64,000 nt of DNA from assembly GCF_001467955.1 (NCBI RefSeq), contig NZ_LNYR01000012.1, forward strand, positions 278,325 to 342,324, written 5' to 3'. This document shows, piece by piece, positions 36,957-47,356 of the stretch. Source of the DNA: Legionella quateirensis (GTDB lineage Bacteria; Pseudomonadota; Gammaproteobacteria; Legionellales; Legionellaceae). The position numbers and the translations under genes were made by a program. Under the pieces are notes generated by a model. That model was not told the DNA's origin. It ran no database searches and saw only the letters and a program-made list of their open reading frames with translations. The stretch's first letter is position 1, and each line of letters opens with the position of its first letter.

Positions 36957-38072
36957 ATGAATATTTTTAATCTACCTGATTTAGGTGAAGGATTGCCTGA
37001 TGCTGAAATTCATGAATGGTTTGTTAAAGAAGGCGATACAGTAAAAGCAGATCAACCCTTGGTTTCTATGGAAACAGCTAAAGCTGTAGTTGATGTTCCC
37101 TGCCCTCAAAGCGGTACTATTGCCAAACTTTTTGGCAAGCCTGGTGATGTTATTAAAACCGGTGAGGCTTTGGTTGCCTTCGTTTCTACAAGTGCAAAAC
37201 CTGCTGATAAAGGTACTGTAGTGGGTAATCTTGAAGAAAGCACCGAAATCAGTGAGGATAATTTTGTAATAGGCTCACAGAATTCGGATCGAAATCGTGT
37301 TAAAACAACTCCTGCCGTAAGGATGTTGGCTAAAAAATTGGGTGTGGATCTGAACACCTTAAAAGGCACAGGAGATCATGGTGTCATTACTCGACATGAT
37401 GTTCAGAATCAGGCTGATAAAAATTCGCAGCCCCCTGTCGGTTTTGAACCATTGCGTGGAGTCAGAAGAGCCATGCTAAACAGCATGGTTCAGTCCCATG
37501 CTGAAATAGTACCTGTGAGTATTTTTGACGAAGCGGATATTAACAGTTGGAAACAAGGAACGGACATCACCGTTCGTTTAATAAGAGCAATTATCCATGC
37601 ATCGAAAACGGAGCCGGCTCTTAACGCCTGGTTTGATACCCGACATGGCGCCCGTCAGTGTTTTGAAGAAGTTCATCTTGGATTGGCTATGGATAATGAT
37701 GAAGGTTTATTTGTGCCGGTTATACACGACGCCAATAAGCATTCAGATGGTGAATTACGCCAGATAATCAATGACTTCAAAGAATCGGTACGAAATCGTG
37801 CTGTTACCGCTGATAAATTAAAAGGTGCGACAATTACCTTATCCAACTTCGGTAAATTTGCAGGTCGTTTTGCCAGCCCTATCATAGTTCCTCCAATGGT
37901 ATCTATATTGGCTGTAGGAAGACTCTATAAAAGTGCTGTTGTCACACCTGAAGGTTCAATTGAAGCACACAACATGCTTCCTCTCTCCCTCAGCTTTGAT
38001 CATAGGGCTGTAACCGGAGGTGAGGCGACTCGATTCCTTGGTGCAGTCATAGAATCATTGCAGAAAGCCTGA
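36957..38072 (+). CDS. Dihydrolipoamide acetyltransferase (E2) of 2-oxo acid dehydrogenase
   Basis: 371 residues. One lipoyl domain with the modified lysine in METAKAVVDVP (K42 from ATG 36957), a peripheral-subunit-binding domain (TTPAVRMLAKKLGVDLNTLK, then GTGDHG), and a catalytic domain ending with SFDHRAVTGGEATRFL, which has the DHR..GG motif. The linker is short and the protein compact compared with multi-lipoyl E2s. Start chosen at ATG 36957 with GGAG 5 bases upstream. No E3 (lipoamide dehydrogenase) gene follows, so E3 must come from elsewhere. Confidence 0.92.
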   Translation: MNIFNLPDLGEGLPDAEIHEWFVKEGDTVKADQPLVSMETAKAVVDVPCPQSGTIAKLFGKPGDVIKTGEALVAFVSTSAKPADKGTVVGNLEESTEISEDNFVIGSQNSDRNRVKTTPAVRMLAKKLGVDLNTLKGTGDHGVITRHDVQNQADKNSQPPVGFEPLRGVRRAMLNSMVQSHAEIVPVSIFDEADINSWKQGTDITVRLIRAIIHASKTEPALNAWFDTRHGARQCFEEVHLGLAMDNDEGLFVPVIHDANKHSDGELRQIINDFKESVRNRAVTADKLKGATITLSNFGKFAGRFASPIIVPPMVSILAVGRLYKSAVVTPEGSIEAHNMLPLSLSFDHRAVTGGEATRFLGAVIESLQKA

Positions 38073-38426
38073 TCTTTTATATACCGGCTCTCGGTAGCAA
38101 TTAGTGCTGAGAGCTGCTGTCAACCACATAGGTATTAAAGCCCTGTAGCCTCTCTAGTGTTAATTCCTACCCATCGCTTTTTGAATTATTTATGTATCAC
38201 TATTCATCTTGCTTAGCCCTCTTCCTGCGCATTATACGAAGGATCAATAGATAACCTGAGTCAATAATTCTATAGTTGACTCAAATTATGGTTGAATTCC
38301 ACGCTAAAAGCGTCGAACGCAGGCCTGGATATAATTGTTAACAATCCCCTGCTGTTTCACTTATATCATTTCATAACAAATTGAAACAATACAAAGTATA
38401 TTAAGAAAAATTATTACGCAGATCGG
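38073..38426. other. Intergenic region after the pdh operon
   Basis: Part of a 418-bp gap. A hairpin with GCTCTC (about 38086) and GAGAGC (about 38109) may help end the pdh transcript but lacks a T-run. The remainder is unassigned AT-rich sequence leading to the regulatory site of the giant gene. Confidence 0.35.
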
Positions 38427-38458
38427 TTAATATTTCTTTAATATTTAAGGTCTATAAT
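38427..38458 (+). promoter_or_regulatory. PmrA-type tandem box and -10 of the giant gene
   Basis: TTAATATT occurs at 38427-38434 and again at 38438-38445: a direct repeat with an 11-bp period. This matches the PmrA response-regulator consensus described for Legionella and Coxiella effector genes (cTTAATatT repeated). A perfect TATAAT lies at 38453-38458, 7 bp further on, so the box occupies the -35 region. The ATG follows 32 bp later. Confidence 0.75.
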
Positions 38459-38490
38459 CAACTTATAAGACACTTGACTGGTTTTTTACA

Positions 38491-41400
38491 ATGAATCTAA
38501 ATAAAGAACAGTTCGATATTTTATTTGGTCGTTACAGGAGTAAAAATCCCAATTTTCCAGCGAGTGATGCTGCCAGAAAACAATTCAAACTTGCTATTGA
38601 ATATATTGAAAGAAAATTTGAATCCGATTTTATTAATTTATTTGCCTTGAGTAGTTCCAAAGAAGACACATTTGAAGAGCATAAGTCACATTGGGACTTT
38701 GCATGCCAAATATTTGATGCGAGTTTACCAGCACAAAATAATTTTAAATTTGATACCAATAGAGCTGAACTGGAGAAAATCAAGGTAGAACAAAAAATTG
38801 TCCATACCTCCCTGATATCAATTCATGGAATGACCAGAAACCAGGGATTAAGAGAAAAACTAATCAAAGGCAACTTAACAAAATCAGAATGGTTAACCGA
38901 TCTTGATTTACAACGAATGCTCGAATTAACAGGAACTCAGGACAAAATTCATATCCTGACCTTTGATCCACAATCAATTGGTACAGCATTACATTTTGAA
39001 CGAGAAAAACATACTGACGGCCTACCTTACTCCATTCCAATTTTACTCAATAAAGGAAGTGACGCCTCTAATCAGGGATCTCATTGGCTTGCTGCTAACA
39101 TAACAGTTGATCCAACTGCACGTACTGTTTCTTATACGATTACTGATAGCATGAAATTATCGGCAAGCGAAGAGCAGGCTTATAAAAAACTGATCGAAGA
39201 TGCCATTAATTATCAAGAACACAATTCTCCTGATCTTATTTCATTTAAAGGTTTTCCCGCAAACGAAGGATGGACTCTTAAACGATCCGATAAAGACGTT
39301 GTAAGTCAAAATCAAAATGATGGTTTTTCCTGTGGGTATAGGGCACTGCATAATTTATTTCAAATTGAAGGTATTGTTGGTGATAATGAAATTGCAAAAG
39401 ACTATAAAGGAATCAAAGGTAAAGATGGCGGATTACTTGAAGACAGCAGTGAGTTAGTAAAGGCATTTTATGAAGCACAACTTGAGAATTTAGTAATCGA
39501 TGCATCGGTGTATGATGCGATTAATCACAAACAACGAAAACTATTTGAATCAGATCATGATCAAAAACGAATCAAAAACACTGCAGTACAAGAAATCCTA
39601 ACGCTGCAAAATCCCTCAGTCACAGAAGATCCCAGCTTTTTGGTCAATCCAGCAGTAAGTGAGGCTGTAAACAAGTTAAATGGATTTTCCTCTGTTTTTT
39701 CATTTCCCGGAATAAGTGATCCGTCATTAAGCGCGACAGATTTTGAACAATTGTTTACTCAACTTCAAATAAAACTGGATAGATTAGATATTAATCTAAA
39801 AGTACTGACCTTGACTCCCTGTAATGCCGATATGTTGGATGGGTTAAATGCATATTGTGGCTTAAATGCAGGAATAAGAGTTGATAAACTTAAAATCGAT
39901 CTCGATCCATCAGTCAACCCCGAGGTCTTTGTCGCTAAATTAAAATTAGCGCTGAATAACCTCTCAGAAAATAATTTAGCAGAACTTGCTATCTCTGACA
40001 AAGGTAATGTTCTGAAAGAAGAACACTGGTTACAAATCTATAACTTTGTTGAAAAGAAACAAGTTCCAATTGCCATTACTCTTCCAGAGAAGTTCTTAAA
40101 TTCTGCAGTACAACACCAACTTGATGATGTTGTTTCTGTTAACCAGCGCGTAAAAAATCAAAATGAACTGGGTAAGGAACAAAAAGAGCGAAAAGCTCTG
40201 GATATTGAAAACAAAGGAATTCGCAAGAGACCCACTTTAAAGGATGCTCGAGCCGGAATAAATATTGATATAGAACTTCAACAGGAACAACAGGTTGAAG
40301 TGGCCGTAGCTGTTCAAAAAACTCGTGAGTCAAATGAAGAGGAAGTAGGCTTTGGTGAAATTCATGCTCTGGATTTAGATGGCATGATGAAACTATTTCT
40401 TAGTAAAGGTGGCTTGGCGATTAGTCCTGAAGCCCAATTGATCTCCAATAGCGAGTTAAAGAAAAACTGGCATACCTGGATGGGAGACATTGTTTATGTG
40501 GAACATAATGGTGTTCGTTATGATCCACTAAAATCAGATACTGTACCCCAGGGAAGAGAGGTCATTATTAGCGATACACGATTTGGTAAAATCAGTATCG
40601 AAGCAATAGAACAATTAATGGAACATAGGGAACAATTCCGATATGGCCTTAATCCAGATTTTCTTCCGCCTGGATTTGCGTTGGTTCCAGATCCCGGAAA
40701 TTCTGAGAGTCTTATCTTGCATTATGATAAGAGCGCGGCCCCTGCCAGTACGGATATAGCTCCTCAACTACAGGACAAAAAGTACAATAAGCCACCATCA
40801 GCAGATGTGTTTGCTGAAATGATCAGTTCATTAAAACCCAATGATAATGCTCGAGACGCAGTATTATTAAAACAATGGAATGCTATAAACAGTTCTAATT
40901 ATTCACGAGATAATACTTTTGAATTTCGAGGTCAATTTTCCAAATTATTATTGTTGAATAAAGATCAACTGGAACAGGTTTTTAATCTATGTAATGCAGA
41001 AGGAACATTCAATGCAAAAATATTGCATTACATCATGGAGAACAATCAACGCACAGAATCACTCTTTAAAGGGAATGCTAATAGGACAGAGGATAATTCC
41101 GTTGCATTTGACAGTATTGTAAAACTATTTAATGGATCTGAAGATTTAGCAAAAAGCTTTATTGAATTATCACATCATATCGCTACTACTGTGCCGGATA
41201 AAAACCAACATATTCTTCTGACTTTGTTAGCAGATAATCCTGAACTAAAAAATCAGGTCGAAAGCTGGGCAAGCAAACTTTCATTTGATGACAAACAAAT
41301 GAATGCGCTATTACAAGTTTATACTGAGTATTCAAGCGCAGGGTTATCAAAATTATTTGATGTATGGAAGGATATTGATAGTGATCTGCTGAAACAATTG

Positions 41401-44400
41401 AATAATACGGTGTTTAAAAAAGCCGATTCATTTGTTCCCCTGATCAAAGACGAAAAAATGCAGGTTGCATTAAAAGTTCTGAGTGGATTAAGTCAGGATA
41501 AAAGCAAATATGCCTGGTGGTCCAAGTTATTAGAGCAACATGCTTCTGCAGTAGGTTACGACAGTTTACCTGAATTGGTTAGTGCCTTTAATTCATTTAC
41601 CAAAAAAATTGAAGAAATGGGTTTAACCTTTTATCCCAATGTATCCTTCTCTGAAGTTAAAAGTATGCCCACGGTATTGGGACGAATATTAACCATCCTA
41701 GAAAATACAGCACCAGCTGACCGAAAACAACAATGGAAAGAAATAACTGCCATTTCATTAGAACCAAATGGTGCCATCCGCGAATTTACCCGTTCCAATC
41801 TAAAAGTATTTGTTATACCCGAAATGAGGGTTAATCCACTTGAGTATAACAATACTGATTATTCTGCAAAGGGAAAATGGAAAACCATTGCGGAGCAAGG
41901 CAATCTGGTTGAGACAAGAAAAGAATTTTATCGTTTTATCGCGCACCAGAAAGATCGATTGCCCTTGGATTTTTATCGTGAGATGGATGCAAAAATTGTA
42001 TCTTCAAAGTGTACTGATACAGAAAAAGCGAAATTATTTGCATTGCTGGCCGATAGTACTACAGGGATAACCAACGTAGAACTATCAAGTAATTTAGAGG
42101 AGTCAAGACAAAACTGGACTCATATTGTCGATACATTAAATGATATCCCTCTACCAAGTGTTTTAAAACTGTTTGAAAGTAAAATTCGGGAACAATTAGT
42201 CGATCGTTTATATGACTTAGGTAATGCTCCCGCATTACCAGTATTGAAAAAATTACTGGATTTAATTGGCAATGCTTTGAAAATTGAAGGGAGTGTCTTT
42301 AACGCTAAATCAGAATTACAAGAAAAAAGTCAGCGTCTCAACACTACCTGTTATATTCTTGAGCAAGTCACACAGAATTGGGGTGATTCAATCTATACCG
42401 GTATGAAATTTTATACCGATGATACTTATAAAGAACCAGGTGAATCAATATTTTATCGTCATTTGGATACCGCGGTAGCACTTTTAAACGGACCAAATGG
42501 CTGGGCCTTCGATGACAAGGAATACGGTAGAAAAATACTATCGCTCATCAGTACATTTGGACTCGCAAATGGGGATAAAGAGGCCAATCAATCCACAGCT
42601 TTTAGAATAAGAACAATCTTTGATGCGGCATTAATGTCAAGTACATCAGCTGTTAATACTGCCCTATATATGTTGCAATCCATGGATAAAAATGGCCCAC
42701 CTCCATTAACTCCTGACGATTTATATCAGTTCATTAGTCAATTTAGCAATGAGTACATTAGTTCAAGGGACATCACTAAAATCCAAAATATGGTCAAAGA
42801 CCGATTTGAAAACTACTTTCCAGATAACTACTTTAAATTACTGCAAGCCGAAGGCATGCCTGCTGAAGCAAAACAGGTACTTAACTCCAAATTTAGTGAA
42901 AATGAACGTAAGTTTGTTGAGGGATTAGTATCACATTATACTGAGCCAGGTGATTCCTTACAGTATTTAGATGTTATTAAAAAACTCGTAGTCATAACTC
43001 GCGACTTATCAAAATTAGAACGAGAAACGTTTTTACAAAAATTAAATTCTCCGGCTATTTTAAACAATACAACAATAAATGATTTAAATCAGTTATTGGA
43101 AGGTATAAAAAACAGTGGTTCTCCAAATGATTTCCTATTTTTCCTTAATAAAGCAGAACATTTCAAAGGACAAACTAGTGTCGAAGGTCAAGTCCGTGGT
43201 TTAATGCAAAAAACCCAAGTCTATTTGAACACGATACTGCCTTCAATGGAGCAAATGAAGAGCAAAGTAGTATCCAAGATGGACTCTTTGAATCTGGTTA
43301 TCGATTTATTGTTAACAACCAATCCCGATAAGTTGGGTTCCTCACCTAAAATAGCACGTCCAGATGATAATGATTTTCTAGAAATACAAAAGCAACTTGC
43401 CGTAACAGTTGATGCTGCAGATCCTAAACTGCTCGAAACACAAATTAACTCATTCATTGAGCAAGTGCCTGGCGCAAAAAATCTTATCGCTCTAAAAAAC
43501 TTGCAGGAACATTTACAGGACTTGAACAAACCTGAACCTGTTGTGGTTCAGCCAGAACAGGATAAACCATCAGAAAGTAATATAGTAGTAAAAGTAATTG
43601 TTGGCGGAGCAAAAGCAGTAGTTGGCGGAGCAAAAGCAATTGCTGGATCTATTTATAATTTTTTTAGTGGAACAACTGATGCCAAAACTGAAGTTACCCC
43701 AGCAGCAGTCATTCCTGCACAACCAACTCAACCGGTAACCGTTGTCATCAAAAAACCTAAAATTCTAGATGCCAACTTATTAGCAAAAGCCAGCACTGAA
43801 CTAGCAACAATTATTGAAAAAAGAAAGCAATTCGATCAAGTGTTTGTTGATTTGTTTAAAAGTATCAATCAAGCAGCGGAGCATTATCCTGGTGATAAAA
43901 ACACCATCATCAACTACCTGAGACACTTTCTTTCTAACAATTACTCAAGTGATGAACAAATCGTTTTTTCATGGAACAACATCAACTTAATTAAAGATGC
44001 ATTTATTGATCTTGATGATCCTGATGTGGTTCGATCTCTTTGCAACCATTTCAGTAATGACGAAGGTGAATTTACTCATGAGTCCTTATTAAAATTATTG
44101 TCTTCAGAAGAGTATTCAACATTTCCTAAAGACGAGAAAAAGTTATTTTTAAGCATCTTAACTTCATTAATTAACAACGATAAGCCCTGTACCCTTCTTG
44201 AACTCAACGATTTAATGACTCGATGTAAAGATGAGAAAACGGGGCCGATTCTTCTTGAAACATTAAAAAATATATATAAATCAGCACCTTACCCTACTCT
44301 CGAACAATTTCAGGAATGGGAAAACAAGTGTCCTAAAGATAGTGACTTAGCGAAGCATCTTGCTGATTGCTATGCACAATTTGATAAAGAACCATGCGCC

Positions 44401-47283
44401 CGAGAAAGTGTTAATGGGTTCAAACTTGATTTTGCAAAAGAACAAGTCGCCAAAATGGGTGGAGTAACCTACAGCGATAAAGAATTAGAGTCAATTGACA
44501 AAGAAGTTAAAGCAGTACGGAATTTATCGACCGATGAAATCAAAAATGAATTGCTGGAGTTAAGAAGTAAAACAAAAGAGCTAAGTACTGAACGTCTGGT
44601 CGCATTATCTGCTGAGCTGATGTATCGGACCAAAGGTATGCCGGCTGTTTTTGATGAGAAAGGCAAGCAAAAACTGGGACGTTCTTTTGAAATTCATACT
44701 ACCCAATATTTAGCAATTCACTCCATGCTAAAAGCCGGTACGCACGTGACGAGCGAAATTGGTACAGGTGAAGGTAAGTCACGGATTATGATGCTCATGA
44801 TCTTATGTCAATATGCTCAAGGGAAAACCGTCGACTTTGTTACAGCTGATGTGCAACTCGCCACACGAGATTACTTATCCTTCAGATCATTGTTTCAATC
44901 TCTGGGCGCTAAAACAAATATTATTTATCAAAATACCCCTTCAAATGAATATGCTCTGGATGGGATCAATTTCTCAGACGCGGCCAATTTAAGCTTATTC
45001 CGTAATAAAGCGCGAAGTGAAGGAAAAGCGCATCAGGTTATTGCTGAAAATCCCGATCAAAGAGCCATGATGCTTGATGAGGCAGACAGAACCTATTTCG
45101 ATATGTCTGATACCCGATTTAATTATTCTGCAATGGCTGATGCAACCATACGCGATATGCCCTGGGCTTATGAAGTATTGGTTGGATTTTTTTCCCAGGA
45201 TAATCCTGAAATAATGAGGTTGTATCAAGAAGATATTGATGCCTGCAATAAACTGTTAATTGAGTATGCCTATAATAAAGTGGGACCTGAAAATGCAAAA
45301 CGCTTGGAATCGGTTGCTCAGTCTCAACTAGAGTCATGGCAACAGTCAGCCTTAACAGCTTTGGTACTGGAGCTGGATAAGGACTTTGTGATTAAACCGG
45401 ATATTGAAATTGAAACGGCCAAGGGTCCACTGATGGTAAGCGAGGCACGTTTACTCATTGGTAACCGCGAAGATCGCAGTTCTAAATTTTCATTCGGTGT
45501 GCATCAATGTCTGCATGCACGATTAAATATGCTGAAAAACAAACCAGATGCTGCAAAACCTGGAGATGAAAAATTAATAGCACGATTGGCTGAATGTGAA
45601 AACCAATTTTTTATTGATAATGAAAAACAAATTATATATTCATCTACCAGTAAATCCATGCTGGATGAGTATGATCAGGGTACGGTCTGCGCTGTAACGG
45701 GAACTGCTGGATCAATACGGGAGCAAGAGGAAGCAAAAGCCTTATATGGTAGTAGTAAAGATAATGAGGAAATGAGTTTCATTTCAGTTCCAAGACATAG
45801 GGGCTTAAATCGAGTCGACTACCCTCTTTACCTCGCCGCGGATAAAAAATCACAATTCGAACTTTTTGCTCAACAAATTCGAGAAGCCCGAGCTGCCAAT
45901 CAACCTGTCGCAATTATTTGTGAAAATGATATAGAAAGTCAGGCAATGATGGATTACTTAAAAACAGTGTTCCCTGAAGATCCCTCGATGGTTCGAATTA
46001 GTTCACAAACAAGTTCAACTGAAGAAGCAGAACATATAGAAAACCATGCTGGACTTCCTGGAATGGTTACTGTATCAACAGGCATGATTGGTCGTGGAAC
46101 AGACATACCCTTGAAAGATAAGGCTGCCGATCGTGGATTAAAAGTACTTGTAAATTATTTACCTCGGGAGCGAGAGCTGAACCAAATAATAGGCCGTGCA
46201 GGTCGGTTTGGCGCTGAAGGTGATACACGTCTTATTCTCAATAAAGTAGACTTGAAAAAGCAATTCGGAAAAACAAGTCTCAATGATGGCTTTTATACAG
46301 CTACAGAAGCCTACATCAAGCAGCAACATGCTATTATGGATAGAAAGGCTCAGGTTGAAAGGATGATAAAATTTACTGTTGCTGATTTCAGACGAGATTT
46401 AACAAATAATTATTTTGATCAATTTTTTAATGAGGTTGCTACCTATCAACAACCGCATCTAAGCACACCATGGAAGAAATTCTTTGACGAAACGGATAAG
46501 AAATGGACTGAAACATGGCAAGCAATCAAAGGAGAAATGGATAGTATTAATCCGGATGTTTCGGTCATTAATAAACATCTTGATAATTATCAAAATATTG
46601 TTCAAGCAAAATGGAATGATTTAAAACAAGAAACATCGTTAATGAAACTGGCAGGTAAAACCATGGACTCTCCTACAGATCTGCTGAAGTCTGATGTTGG
46701 AGCACTGACCCTGTCAGAGAAATCAAAAGCAATTTTGGCTGAGTTCAGTCCTGAAAAAATTGCTCCATTAAAAACTGCGGTTTATGATAAATACGATCCG
46801 GCTCATGATGGTAAAGCAGTATTATATACTCGACCCTTTGAAAAATTACGAGCCGTCTTCCGAGGAGAGCGTTCCCTGTTTGCTGATTTTAATGCCTGGA
46901 TGGATAATAGAGGAATTTTATTCCCTAATCTTCGTGCCTGGTGGAATGGTCATATGACTTTCGGACAACTATTATTTGGTGGCGCAACTAAGGACAGTGT
47001 AGTGATTTCCGAAAAAGGTCGAGAGATTACTGAACAAGCAGTTTCAAAAACCACTATTAATGGTGGGCCCTCAGCAATGGTTATAGGTCTTGGAGTTAAA
47101 AGTGTACCGACAGCAAAAGTCGAGGAACTTGAAGAGGAAAATCTGAATAAATTATCATCAAGTGTCACTGTACCTAAAGCTGAAGTAAGGTCTATTCTTG
47201 AACAATCAGGTGCTCTTACAGAGCATGAGGATGAAGCACAGCATGATGCTGAAGTAGAGCCTACTAAATCATTTTCACGTTGA
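38491..47283 (+). CDS. Giant protein: Ulp1-like cysteine protease domain plus SecA-like ATPase motor
   Basis: 2930 residues, uninterrupted. Near the N-terminus, GSHWLAA gives H198, ITDS gives D219, and Q275-N-D-G-F-S-C281-G gives the oxyanion Gln six residues before the nucleophile. This is the H-D-Q-C order and Q/C spacing of CE-clan (Ulp1/SENP-type) proteases and deubiquitinases. Residues 587-611 include a Gln/Val-rich IELQQEQQVEVAVAV. A glycine-rich GGAKA duplication lies near 1705-1720. From about 2050 a SecA-type motor appears: GTGEGKS 2091-2097, LDEADR 2195-2200, VTGTA 2402-2406, GRGTDI 2534-2539, QIIGRAGRFG 2565-2574. The tail is acidic (EHEDEAQHDAEVEP). No signal peptide. Probable PmrA control. 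Both domain calls are from motifs; the effector role is inferred. Confidence 0.85.
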   Translation: MNLNKEQFDILFGRYRSKNPNFPASDAARKQFKLAIEYIERKFESDFINLFALSSSKEDTFEEHKSHWDFACQIFDASLPAQNNFKFDTNRAELEKIKVEQKIVHTSLISIHGMTRNQGLREKLIKGNLTKSEWLTDLDLQRMLELTGTQDKIHILTFDPQSIGTALHFEREKHTDGLPYSIPILLNKGSDASNQGSHWLAANITVDPTARTVSYTITDSMKLSASEEQAYKKLIEDAINYQEHNSPDLISFKGFPANEGWTLKRSDKDVVSQNQNDGFSCGYRALHNLFQIEGIVGDNEIAKDYKGIKGKDGGLLEDSSELVKAFYEAQLENLVIDASVYDAINHKQRKLFESDHDQKRIKNTAVQEILTLQNPSVTEDPSFLVNPAVSEAVNKLNGFSSVFSFPGISDPSLSATDFEQLFTQLQIKLDRLDINLKVLTLTPCNADMLDGLNAYCGLNAGIRVDKLKIDLDPSVNPEVFVAKLKLALNNLSENNLAELAISDKGNVLKEEHWLQIYNFVEKKQVPIAITLPEKFLNSAVQHQLDDVVSVNQRVKNQNELGKEQKERKALDIENKGIRKRPTLKDARAGINIDIELQQEQQVEVAVAVQKTRESNEEEVGFGEIHALDLDGMMKLFLSKGGLAISPEAQLISNSELKKNWHTWMGDIVYVEHNGVRYDPLKSDTVPQGREVIISDTRFGKISIEAIEQLMEHREQFRYGLNPDFLPPGFALVPDPGNSESLILHYDKSAAPASTDIAPQLQDKKYNKPPSADVFAEMISSLKPNDNARDAVLLKQWNAINSSNYSRDNTFEFRGQFSKLLLLNKDQLEQVFNLCNAEGTFNAKILHYIMENNQRTESLFKGNANRTEDNSVAFDSIVKLFNGSEDLAKSFIELSHHIATTVPDKNQHILLTLLADNPELKNQVESWASKLSFDDKQMNALLQVYTEYSSAGLSKLFDVWKDIDSDLLKQLNNTVFKKADSFVPLIKDEKMQVALKVLSGLSQDKSKYAWWSKLLEQHASAVGYDSLPELVSAFNSFTKKIEEMGLTFYPNVSFSEVKSMPTVLGRILTILENTAPADRKQQWKEITAISLEPNGAIREFTRSNLKVFVIPEMRVNPLEYNNTDYSAKGKWKTIAEQGNLVETRKEFYRFIAHQKDRLPLDFYREMDAKIVSSKCTDTEKAKLFALLADSTTGITNVELSSNLEESRQNWTHIVDTLNDIPLPSVLKLFESKIREQLVDRLYDLGNAPALPVLKKLLDLIGNALKIEGSVFNAKSELQEKSQRLNTTCYILEQVTQNWGDSIYTGMKFYTDDTYKEPGESIFYRHLDTAVALLNGPNGWAFDDKEYGRKILSLISTFGLANGDKEANQSTAFRIRTIFDAALMSSTSAVNTALYMLQSMDKNGPPPLTPDDLYQFISQFSNEYISSRDITKIQNMVKDRFENYFPDNYFKLLQAEGMPAEAKQVLNSKFSENERKFVEGLVSHYTEPGDSLQYLDVIKKLVVITRDLSKLERETFLQKLNSPAILNNTTINDLNQLLEGIKNSGSPNDFLFFLNKAEHFKGQTSVEGQVRGLMQKTQVYLNTILPSMEQMKSKVVSKMDSLNLVIDLLLTTNPDKLGSSPKIARPDDNDFLEIQKQLAVTVDAADPKLLETQINSFIEQVPGAKNLIALKNLQEHLQDLNKPEPVVVQPEQDKPSESNIVVKVIVGGAKAVVGGAKAIAGSIYNFFSGTTDAKTEVTPAAVIPAQPTQPVTVVIKKPKILDANLLAKASTELATIIEKRKQFDQVFVDLFKSINQAAEHYPGDKNTIINYLRHFLSNNYSSDEQIVFSWNNINLIKDAFIDLDDPDVVRSLCNHFSNDEGEFTHESLLKLLSSEEYSTFPKDEKKLFLSILTSLINNDKPCTLLELNDLMTRCKDEKTGPILLETLKNIYKSAPYPTLEQFQEWENKCPKDSDLAKHLADCYAQFDKEPCARESVNGFKLDFAKEQVAKMGGVTYSDKELESIDKEVKAVRNLSTDEIKNELLELRSKTKELSTERLVALSAELMYRTKGMPAVFDEKGKQKLGRSFEIHTTQYLAIHSMLKAGTHVTSEIGTGEGKSRIMMLMILCQYAQGKTVDFVTADVQLATRDYLSFRSLFQSLGAKTNIIYQNTPSNEYALDGINFSDAANLSLFRNKARSEGKAHQVIAENPDQRAMMLDEADRTYFDMSDTRFNYSAMADATIRDMPWAYEVLVGFFSQDNPEIMRLYQEDIDACNKLLIEYAYNKVGPENAKRLESVAQSQLESWQQSALTALVLELDKDFVIKPDIEIETAKGPLMVSEARLLIGNREDRSSKFSFGVHQCLHARLNMLKNKPDAAKPGDEKLIARLAECENQFFIDNEKQIIYSSTSKSMLDEYDQGTVCAVTGTAGSIREQEEAKALYGSSKDNEEMSFISVPRHRGLNRVDYPLYLAADKKSQFELFAQQIREARAANQPVAIICENDIESQAMMDYLKTVFPEDPSMVRISSQTSSTEEAEHIENHAGLPGMVTVSTGMIGRGTDIPLKDKAADRGLKVLVNYLPRERELNQIIGRAGRFGAEGDTRLILNKVDLKKQFGKTSLNDGFYTATEAYIKQQHAIMDRKAQVERMIKFTVADFRRDLTNNYFDQFFNEVATYQQPHLSTPWKKFFDETDKKWTETWQAIKGEMDSINPDVSVINKHLDNYQNIVQAKWNDLKQETSLMKLAGKTMDSPTDLLKSDVGALTLSEKSKAILAEFSPEKIAPLKTAVYDKYDPAHDGKAVLYTRPFEKLRAVFRGERSLFADFNAWMDNRGILFPNLRAWWNGHMTFGQLLFGGATKDSVVISEKGREITEQAVSKTTINGGPSAMVIGLGVKSVPTAKVEELEEENLNKLSSSVTVPKAEVRSILEQSGALTEHEDEAQHDAEVEPTKSFSR

Positions 47284-47356
47284 GTGAAATAAATACTTGG
47301 ATATTATATACAAATAATTTTTACAATACTATGTACATAAAGAACAGGACTTTAAA

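Noticed and set aside
38086-38115. Rho-independent terminator after the pdh operon
   Set aside because: A stem is present but no T-run follows, so it is mentioned only as a hairpin in the gap.
44750-46300. Calling the giant gene secA
   Set aside because: The motifs are SecA-like, but length, domain order and the N-terminal protease site differ. The housekeeping secA should be elsewhere.
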